Of a stretch of 64,000 nt of DNA, positions 56,219 through 64,000 are shown piece after piece. The translations under genes and the position numbers were made by a program. Source of the DNA: Erythroxylum novogranatense (Eukaryota; Streptophyta; Magnoliopsida; Malpighiales; Erythroxylaceae); assembly GCA_029891385.1 (NCBI GenBank), contig CM057235.1, forward strand, positions 17,669,620 to 17,733,619, in the 5' to 3' direction. A model generated the notes under the pieces. The model saw nothing but the letters and a program-made list of their open reading frames with translations. It was not told the origin of the DNA and made no database searches. Every line of letters begins with the position of its first letter. Position 1 is the stretch's first letter.

Positions 56219-59200
56219 TGTTGGCCCCCGAATTTTTCGTATTGAATTAAGCATGATTTAACTAAATTATGAGGTTTGATGGATAAAATTTTGGACCTAC
56301 TTGCTATGTAAATGGTGTTAGAATTTATTTTATGGTTTGGTTGTTTTAAAAATGGTAAGAATGTATAAGGGCATTTTGGGTATGACACCTAAGATGTTAA
56401 GGCTTAAGGCTTAAGTGAAAGGGGCAAAATGGACATTAGACAATGAAGTAGGATTAAAAAGAAAGAAAGAAGAAGAATAGAAGAAAGAAAGGAAAAAGAA
56501 GAAGAAAAGAAGAGAGGAGTGCGCCGTCGGTGGAGAAGAAGGGAAGAGAAGAGAGATTTCGATCGTTACAGTTTTTTGACAGTTTAAAGTTATTTTCGGG
56601 TAAGTCTCGTTTTGTTTAAGCTTGTTCTAGTTGGATTAAACCTAAGATGGCTTGAATATGTGAGAATCGACGGATTTAGGGTTTGAAAGGAAAGAGGGTT
56701 AGATTTCGTTGGGTTACTGGTTTTGTGCTTGATTTTAAGTTGATAATGGGTGAGAAATGTAGTTTGAGACTTGATCTATAGTTTGGTTGTGTTGCATTTG
56801 AGTTTGGGTAAAGATTGAAGTCAGAAAATGCAGGAAAAAGGGGTTTCGGAGTCGCAGCTCCGACCTGCACGTCGCGGCGTGTGCAAGAGCACGCCGAGGC
56901 GTGCTGAGAAAGATGGCACACCTTCGTCAAAATCCTCACAATCGGTGGGCCCAAAATGAGACCACAATTCCTCAGAGAATACCTCCCACGAAACGTCTTT
57001 TCCTACTTCAGTATGTGTTCTACGAAGCCATTGCCACCATTCATTTGCTTCTCCACGAAGGTGGTAAGAGGCCAAGGATACCTTATCTGAATCTGGGGTT
57101 CCCTGATATTCAAAGAATTGATCTACCTTGGTAAACCATTACATTGGATCGCCTCGAATATTTCGGAAACTCCAACGTAGCTAGTTTCGCAGAAAACAAT
57201 GGTTTCCCTCCTTCTCTGGATTCATCCTGGTGAGTGCGATTTTGGATATTTCGGTCACTTACACCGCTGGACGCGTCTTTGCTAGGAAGAGAAAGCTCAG
57301 AGAATTTAGTGATGGCTGCTTTAATTTGTCGCAGCCTCACCAAGTCCCGCTCCATTCTTGATAGGTTGTCTTGGAGCTGGCCTAAGCTAACTTCCAAATT
57401 TTCGATTCTCTCCTTGTTGGTTGCCATAAAAAGAGAAAGAAAAAGAAGTTTAAGAAAAAAGGGCTCTGATACCACTGATAGGTCCCAGTCAAAGCCAAGA
57501 GAATAAATTCTCAAAATAAGAAGTTTAGATATTTTTCATTCCTCCCTCTGCCGCATATTACATGTAATATAAATAGGAAAGAAGAGCAACTACTTAATCC
57601 TACTCTTAAGGCCACATAATCAGCACTTACGAGATATTATTGCTAATATTGCTAACTGCCTACTCTAGTCGATCCACGATCCACGTCTCGCCGCGGCGAG
57701 CCCCCTGTTTTCCGAAAGTGAAATTTTTGGTATTTTTTGGTATATCTTTTGGTGTAGATATCCAAATGAGGTGATTTTTGATTCGTTGGAAAATAGAGTC
57801 AAAGTTTTACAAGTTTTATAAAGCACTGAAATTGAAAGTCAGATTATAAGAATCTTAAAGTTTGGTCAGAAGTTGGGTATAGATTCTTGTTTTGTTTGGG
57901 GTATAACTTTCGGGGTTTTGAACCAAATTGAATGCTTTTGGAGTCAATAGAAATGTAAGACAATGAGGAATTTTATGGAAAAAGTGACCCGAATGTTTGG
58001 ATTTTGGCAGAGTTTGGGTTTAGTTAGAATTTATCTTAGTGAATGTGTGTTTTTTTAGGTTCCTATTTGAATAAGAATTTTGCATTTGATTAAGGAAATC
58101 AAGGAAGGCAAGAGGATCAAGATGAGAGGTATCTTTTAAGCATGTATTCGAGCAAGGATTCCAGGTGGGTTTCATGTTTATGATTTAGTAATGAGCCACT
58201 AAAGTTTTCTCCCAAATCAAGAAAGATTTTAATTACTTCATAAATATCGTTTTGTTTCTATTGAATGATTTGTAAAATTTCTACATGTTTCAGCCTATGA
58301 ACTTTTCTGATGAATTTCAAAATAGAAATGAAAATGCATTGAATATTTTATGTCATGCCTTGGAAAACTTCATGGCATTTTGTATATTCGGAAAAGAAAG
58401 AATAGAGCATGAAAAGTATGAAAGCTGTGATAACATGCTTTGAGCATGAAACGAATGGATTATGTGCTTTGTTTGGGTAAGAGAGTTACGGATGGAGTCA
58501 CGTGCACGTCGACATATAGCCTTCTCCTGGCTGCCCGCTTGAGGCCACGAGATCCTTGAGAAATCGGACTCGTTTTGTTTACGGATTTAACTTCGGTTTA
58601 TCCGGATCGTTTACGGAACTCTCGAGCCATTTGTTTGTGCATTGCATCTATGAATTGTCAAGTATGTGCATAAATTGAGCATTTTATATTGATGATTGAA
58701 TGAATATGTTGTGTTGACGTGATACCATTTTTCACTATGCAATAACACTTTTCAACTATGGGTTTGAACTCAGAATTTCGGATTTGACTGAGAATTTAGG
58801 AGCAAAGCGTTTTATGAACTGATTATGATTTTTGTATAACAAATGAACTTTTTCAACGATTTTGCTTGTTCTTCGTTATAAACCTGTTACCCATGAGCTA
58901 TAAGCTCACCCCCCTTCATTCCCATCCACAGGTTATGAGAAGAAGATCGGGTGAAGGGAAGTGAAGGTTTCGATTTATATGTGTGCTTATTGTATTATCC
59001 TAAGTTAAATGAGTATTGGAAATTTTGGAATCGGTATAGTTTGTATATTCGGAAATTGTATTGTGGCTTGGTATGCCATAAGATTTGTAAATTCTATTCT
59101 TTGATGTAAATGAATTATGTATGGCTGATAACATAGGGAGTTCGCAATTGTGTGTACGGACCGGATTGAGTAAGAATTCAGTTTACTCGAGAGAGCTATG

Positions 59201-59402
59201 ATTATGATATAATTTTTGGATTGTGAGTTTTGGTTATGCATATGTATATATATATATACGCCAATGTTTTGGTTCAATGGTCGAACTCCAAGTTCGGGGC
59301 TCATCGTGTTTGGTAGCAGAGCAAGAAAAGATTTCAGCGAACCACGCTTCAGTATGATGATACTTTTGTACCGAGAATAGGTTCCGGAATCGGGGCCCAG
59401 CA
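56219..59402 (+). repeat. 5' LTR of element F
   Basis: It begins TGTTGGCCCCCGAATTTTTC and ends GGGGCCCAGCA. It includes a purine-rich leader (56455-56520), a splice donor match GTAAGT at 56600-56605, the start of the CpG palindromic block (56865-56915), a foreign insert (about 56924-57660), and a segment from 58495 to 58640 (CACGTGCACGTCGACATA, CTCTCGAGCCATTTGTTTGT) shared with LTR A at 9722-9870. The CpG block is mostly replaced by the insert. Confidence 0.8.
56924..57660 (-). pseudogene. Antisense LTR-PBS-gag fragment of another gypsy element inside LTR F
   Basis: On the minus strand this reads short LTR (about 57655-57476, with TATA-like CTATTTATATTAC), primer site TGGTATCAGAGCCC (57458-57474), then gag from an ATG at 57428. 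The gag has a coiled-coil-like start (NKERIENLEVSLGQL), a LPSKDASSG linker and, after a frame change, the capsid block ASYHLRGEANEWWQWLRR and HFGPTDCEDFDE, where it stops abruptly at about 56924. The 3' LTR of F (63740-63890) lacks it, so it entered after F inserted or by gene conversion of one LTR. The rest of this donor element is absent. Confidence 0.8.
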
Positions 59403-59407
59403 TTTTG

Positions 59408-59419
59408 CGGTATCAAAGC
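59408..59419 (+). promoter_or_regulatory. Primer binding site of element F
   Basis: GCGGTATCAAAGC at 59407-59419 resembles the initiator-tRNA site TGGTATCAGAGC with two mismatches. It lies five bases after the LTR end. Confidence 0.6.
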
Positions 59420-62400
59420 AGGTTAGTAAGTGTTATGGTTTTGGTTCGAGGTTGGATTCAAACGGGTCCAACATTTGTGTATCGAGCCCAAATTATGATC
59501 TAGCATGGGCGCACGTGTATGGGTTACACGATAAGTGGATATTAGAAGTTTGAGGTGTTAGAATTTGAGGAGCCACGGTGATTGTTTGACTTGGATTGAT
59601 AAGAATTTTGATTGATTTTAGTGATGTGTTCAGAAATTGAGTTGTGAATATCGTGATGAATTGTGATAAAGTAAAGTTTGAAGGATGAGATAACTAATAG
59701 AAATATATGTATGGAAGATCGATAGGTTGAATTTGAAATGATGATTGGTCCATCATCACGATCTCGAGAAAAGGAAAGTCAGGATAATGAGAAAGGAGAA
59801 ATAGAGTATAGGTAAGTTTAATGTAAAATGACTCAAGGCAATTGTATTGGAGGATTGAGCATGACGACAATATTGTACTATTCGAAAGTGATATAGATAC
59901 GAATGTATTACCATGGATTGTTTGTATACATGATGAGAGTAGAGTGTATAAGTAGAGATCTTACGATGAGGAAATTGGAACCGAAGTGGTTGTTCGATTA
60001 TATGAAAAAAGTGATGATCCGCAGTAAGAATAACTTAATGGATTTGAGGTCAAAATGTCATTGTGATTATGCATCGATAATTTTGAAATTGATTAAGGAT
60101 ATACATGTGGAAGATGAAATAAGGACTGAATGGAAAATGAGATAGAAGTGAGAAGTTGTGACCTTGTATGAGACGAATGAAATGATATATAGTATGGGGA
60201 CTTCACCTCGTAAAAGAACACGAGGAGTTCTGAAAAGATTAGTTGTCCCGACTCTCCGATAAGAGAGGAGAGTATTGATGAATCAGTAGCCCCAAAAAAT
60301 GATGAAGCTTCTGTAAGGCAAGGAAGTGAGCCCTACGCAATCAATATGGTAATGGACCCATGATGAAATGATATAGCGTGAGAAACAAAGGACTTCGGAA
60401 AACTAGCATAAAATTTGTGTTGAATGCATTCGATAAGTGGCTAATCGTTGTCAAGATCAATGGCGATCAAGGTATCACTTATGTAAGATACAAATTGGTG
60501 ATTTTAAGGAGTAAATCTGTGGACAGAATGGCATGAATTTGATGATGCCCAGCCAAGCATATGCGATAGCAAGTATGTTTGTTACTCCTTGAGTTTTGAG
60601 TGACTTGAACATTATCATCTTGTGAAGATGAGAGAAATGGTCTTCTCAAGGACTTAAAGGTAACGATGATGTGATGATGATAGCACGTGAGTGATAAAGA
60701 TTTGTATGAATGGTATCTCTTTTGCAGAAGAACTTCATTAAGTTAGATTCAGCAGATCAGATAGTTTATATGAAGGATCAAAGAAATAGCGGACCAAAAA
60801 GGGAGTATGTAATGATTCGAAAGCGAGTATTGGAGTCCTATCCCTAATGGAGATTCAAGTAAAGAAGGTAGAAGATACTACTGAGACTGTATGTATTTTT
60901 GTTTGATGTCAAGGATCCAACTATGTGAGTGGATTCTTAAAGTTGAGGAGGTAGTAGTTGCACATAGGAGGAGTATCGGTTCACGTTATGTTTTGGATAT
61001 GTATGTTTGGGAACTGCAAGTTTATCTGATGAAAGTGTGACAAGCGCAGGAAGCTAAGACTTCAAATAAACTAAAGTGTGTGGAGGAAAGCAGACATTAG
61101 AATACGTCAATGCAAATTATGAGGAAATCTAAAGAGTGGAGAAAATCAGTCGAGAAAGGTAAGATAATTGGGAATTGGAGGTAAGATTTCCTCATTGAGG
61201 CATCAGTTAATTGAGGAATGACTAGAACCAATGGTGGACATATGGAGTTTTGACGATGTTTGGTCAAGTTAGCAAATTCCCTGGCAATGCTGTAGGAATA
61301 AAGAGTAAAGTGATCCAAGCGAGGTTTGATGATATATTAAGTGTATTCGAAGAGTGGGGAAAAATAGTTTGACTACTTGAGGAAAATGAGTAAATTATAT
61401 GAGAGACGAAGGTAAGGAAAATTTTGAGGATATTAAATATATCATTTGAATTGGGAATTGATGGTATGCAATGGTGTTGCATGAGAGATCAGGATAAGAT
61501 CCACGAAGTAAAATAACTGCGAATTGGATTTGGATAATGTGATTAGGTTTGGGTGTGGATTTTCGGGCGGGAGGTCCGAGGAATTTTTGTGATTTGTTTG
61601 AGCTGGCGTACAGAAGTATTTAAAGTTATTTGCAGGTTTTGGGTTTTGAAATACAAGTGATGTTTATGATAGTCTATGGATTTGTGTGGTAAAAGTCAGT
61701 TGGTAAAAGAGATTAATGATAAGATTTTGTATAAGTCATGTGTGAGATTCTTTGGCAAAAAGGCATATAAGTTTTGTTATAGATATGTATTGAGTAAGGA
61801 ATTAAGTTATAAATTTGCGTATGATTATGGTTTATGAATTGTGATTGTATATGAATTGGATTAGAATGCGTTAGGAATAAATTAGGAATTTGTATATTAA
61901 GTTCGCATGATTTGCAAATTGCATGATTGCTTAAAAGTTGGAGACATTATATGTATAGAAATATTTTGACTGTGTGTAAGATATACAGATCATGCAATTA
62001 AGGTACGTATTGAGTTGAATGCGAGATGGAGACAATGGACAGAGTTTCAGGAAGTTTATGTTGTACAAATGAGTATTCAACAATGGTAAAGCTAGTGTTG
62101 TAATCAGACGCGTTGAATAGAGAATTCAATAGCAGTACAGTATGAATTCAGTTTTAGAGTTTATCAGATCTAGTGCGATAAAGAGTGTTGAACGGAGTTA
62201 AATTCGGGCAAAATGAAGTACCCTTAGTCACTGAAGTGGAAGATCGATTTCGCGTGAACAAAGCTCAAATTGAGGATTTAGAAATTGTGAACCCTTCCAA
62301 GAAAGCGAAAATGAATGTGAATTTTGAGCTCGAGTAGGAAAAATGATACTGGTGATTGAGATAAAAAGTATGCGTACCGGTAAAGATGATTGAGCAAAGA

Positions 62401-63038
62401 GACTGTCAGAAAAGTGCAAGTGGCGAATTAAGCTATACGTCCTAGAAGAAATATGTCAAGTGACAGAGAATTTAATTGTCGACGGTCTTAACTGTCAGAG
62501 ATATGTATGAAGTCTATAGTGTGGAGTTTATGGGAATATGAATTTGACATTCAGATAGAACTTCGTATGAGGAGTTTGATGATAAAAGAGCCATTGCTTT
62601 TGTATTATGATGAGTAAGGCCCACTGATCATTGAAGGCTAGAATTGGAGATGTTATGGACGGGTGATGTTAAGTGATTCCAGAAGAATGGATGAATTAGG
62701 CGGATCCGTGCCAAGGACATGGAATATTGAGTTCGTGCTGCTAATAGAAGAAGTCTTGGATTCTAAATGTGATGTGCGTGAGTATGGTAAGGAAATACTG
62801 ATATGATATGGTTTTGGTTTTATAGACACAGAAAGTGAGAAAATTGTAAGTACTCTGAAGAATGATGAGGAACTAGTTAAGAAAGTGAATGGCCAAATAA
62901 GGGATTGAAAGACCAAGCGAATCTATTGATCGCAGTCAATTGAAAGAAAGTATTCGAGTGACGACGTTAAGCAGGAATTGCAGGAACAGCCTGCACTTCT
63001 GTTTGATCATATATGAATTTCGAGGACGAAATTCTTTT
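59420..63038 (+). pseudogene. Eroded gypsy gag-pol interior of element F
   Basis: There is no usable reading frame, but similarity to element A pol survives in patches. The clearest is about 61920-62135, which aligns with the end of RNase H of A (6481-6680): GGAGACATTATATGTAT, then GAGTTGAATGCGAGATGGAG, GAGTATTCAACAATGGTAAA and GACGCGTTGAATAG. A second patch near 62745-62815 resembles the chromodomain-like tail of A (AGAAGTCTTGGATTCTAAAT). The order matches a normal pol, so this is a decayed copy and not unrelated sequence. The part from 59420 to about 61900 should hold gag to RT but I could not align it with confidence. Confidence 0.55.
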
Positions 63039-63053
63039 TAAGAGGGGGAGAGT
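63039..63053 (+). promoter_or_regulatory. Polypurine tract of element F
   Basis: AAAGAGGGGGAGAGT-type purine run directly before the 3' LTR (TATTGGCCCCC at 63054). The preceding GACGAAATTCTTTTTAAG block matches that of element A. Confidence 0.75.
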
Positions 63054-64000
63054 TATTGGCCCCCGAATTTTTCGTATTGAATTAAGCATGATTTAACTGA
63101 ATTATGAGGTTTGATGGATAAAATTTTGGACCTATTTGCTATGTAAATGGTGTTAGAATTTATTTTATGGTTTGGTTGTTTTAAAAATGGTAAGAATGTA
63201 TAAGGGCATTTTGGGTATGACACCTGAGATGTTAAGGCTTAAGGCTTAAGTGAAAGGGGCAAAATGGACATTAGACAATGAAGTAGGATTAAAAAGAAAG
63301 AAAGAAGAAGAATAGAAGAAAGAAAGGAAAAAGAAGAAGAAAAGAAGAGAGGAGTGCGCCGTCGGTGGAGAAGAAGGGAAGAGAAGAGAGATTTTGATCG
63401 TTGCAGTTTTTCGACAGTTTAAAGTTATTTCCGGGTAAGTCTCGTTTTGTTTAAGCTTGTTCTAGTTGGATTAAACCTAAAATGGCTTGAATATGTGAGA
63501 ATCGACGGTTTTAGGGTTTGAAAGGAAAGAGGGTTAGATTTCATTGGGTTACTGGTTTTGTGCTTGATTTTAAGTTGATAATGGGTGAGAAATGTAGTTT
63601 GAGACTTGATCTATAGTTTGGTTGTGTTGCATTTGAGTTTGGGTAAAGATTGAAGTCAGAAAATGCAGGAAAAAGGGGTTTCGGAGTCGCAGCTCCGACC
63701 CGCACGTCGCGACGTGTGCAAGAGCACGCCGCGGCGTGCGGAGAAAAATGGCACGCCACGTGAACCACGTGCACGTCGCGGCGTGCACGTAGAGACGCGC
63801 TGCGCCATGGCGGACAAGTGCACGTCGTCATGGCGTCGCGAGTTCGCCGACGCCATGACAAGACGCTTATGGTGCACGCCCATGAGCCCCCTGTTTTCCG
63901 AAAGTGAAATTTTTGGTATTTTTGGGTATATCTTTTGGTGTAGATATCCAAATGAGGTGATTTTTGATTCGTTGGAAAATAGAGTCAAAGTTCTACAAGT
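63054..64000 (+). repeat. 3' LTR of element F, truncated by window edge
   Basis: It starts TATTGGCCCCCGAATTTT (the second base differs from TGTTGG) and matches the 5' LTR closely to about 63720. It holds an intact CpG-dense block (63700-63890), with palindromes CACGTCGCGACGTG (63703-63716) and GCACGCCGCGGCGTGC (63724-63739). The splice donor match GTAAGT is at 63435-63440. Confidence 0.85.
63700..63890. repeat. CpG-dense palindromic block in LTR F
   Basis: A run of GC-rich inverted motifs (CACGTCGCGACGTG, GCACGCCGCGGCGTGC, CACGTGAACCACGTG, GTGCACGTCGCGGCGTGCAC) in an otherwise AT-rich LTR. It shares its 14-base core palindrome with LTR A (8909-8922). Confidence 0.8.

Larger units (their letters stand above)
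56219..64000 (+). mobile_element. gypsy element F, nearly identical LTRs around a fossil interior
   Basis: The 5' LTR runs 56219-59402, the primer site about 59408-59419, the interior 59420-63038, the polypurine tract to 63053, and the 3' LTR from 63054 beyond the window. The LTR and polypurine region (GAGGACGAAATTCTTTTTAA) are related to element A. The first 660 bases of the two LTRs differ at about 12 positions, almost all transitions, so insertion is recent. The interior has no ORF longer than 90 codons. It therefore looks like a non-autonomous member. The left duplication would be TTTTT (56214-56218). Confidence 0.8.

Noticed and set aside
59903..60145. 80-codon ORF in the interior of element F
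   Set aside because: It begins and ends within eroded pol sequence, and no domain was recognised.

Overview
The window is a transposable-element-dense stretch of a flowering-plant nuclear genome, most likely a eudicot. The support is CACTA transposons, Sirevirus-like Ty1/copia elements with an extra ORF after pol, and Ty3/gypsy elements with chromodomain-type integrase tails and LTRs of 2-4 kb. tRNA-iMet-type primer sites, stop codons and frameshifts run through nearly every coding domain. I found no host gene, tRNA, rRNA or bacterial-type feature. Nearly all of the window can be read as nested transposons, with three AT-rich gaps unassigned.

Left block (1-13569). A CACTA element with a decayed minus-strand transposase ends at 2907. 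A second CACTA end lies at 5462 and is inserted exactly in the reverse transcriptase of a plus-strand gypsy element A (5463-10468). A is itself inserted in the integrase of an older gypsy relic B (10469 to about 12400). A worn copia relic C starts at about 12418.

Middle block (13570-25097). A 9.87-kb Sirevirus-like copia element (13570-23442) splits copia C and is flanked by a perfect 5-bp target duplication, GAAGT. The rest of C runs to about 24605. A short AT-rich spacer follows.

Central array (25103-46597). A minus-strand gypsy family D has three roughly 4.1-kb LTRs and two internal domains in the order LTR-internal-LTR-internal-LTR. The whole 21.5-kb block has one 5-bp target duplication, TAATG, at its outer edges. 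The two internal copies differ mainly at CAG/CTG sites, which points to methylation-linked sequence errors rather than true decay.

Right block (46603-64000). A second Sirevirus-like element (47009-54976 and beyond) carries an integrase scrap inside its LTR and an uninterrupted 278-residue ORF after pol. It is broken by a gypsy LTR E (54977-56218). E is broken by gypsy element F (56219 to the window end), whose two LTRs are nearly identical while its internal domain is a barely recognisable pol fossil. The 5' LTR of F holds an antisense LTR-PBS-gag fragment of yet another element.

Nothing here works as a host pathway. What the elements share is the retrotransposition cycle: LTR promoter, tRNA-primed minus strand, polypurine-primed plus strand, and integrase. 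Recurring LTR features are CpG-dense palindromes, strong GTAAGT splice donors in the leader, and ACGAAAG-type minisatellites in the Sirevirus LTRs.
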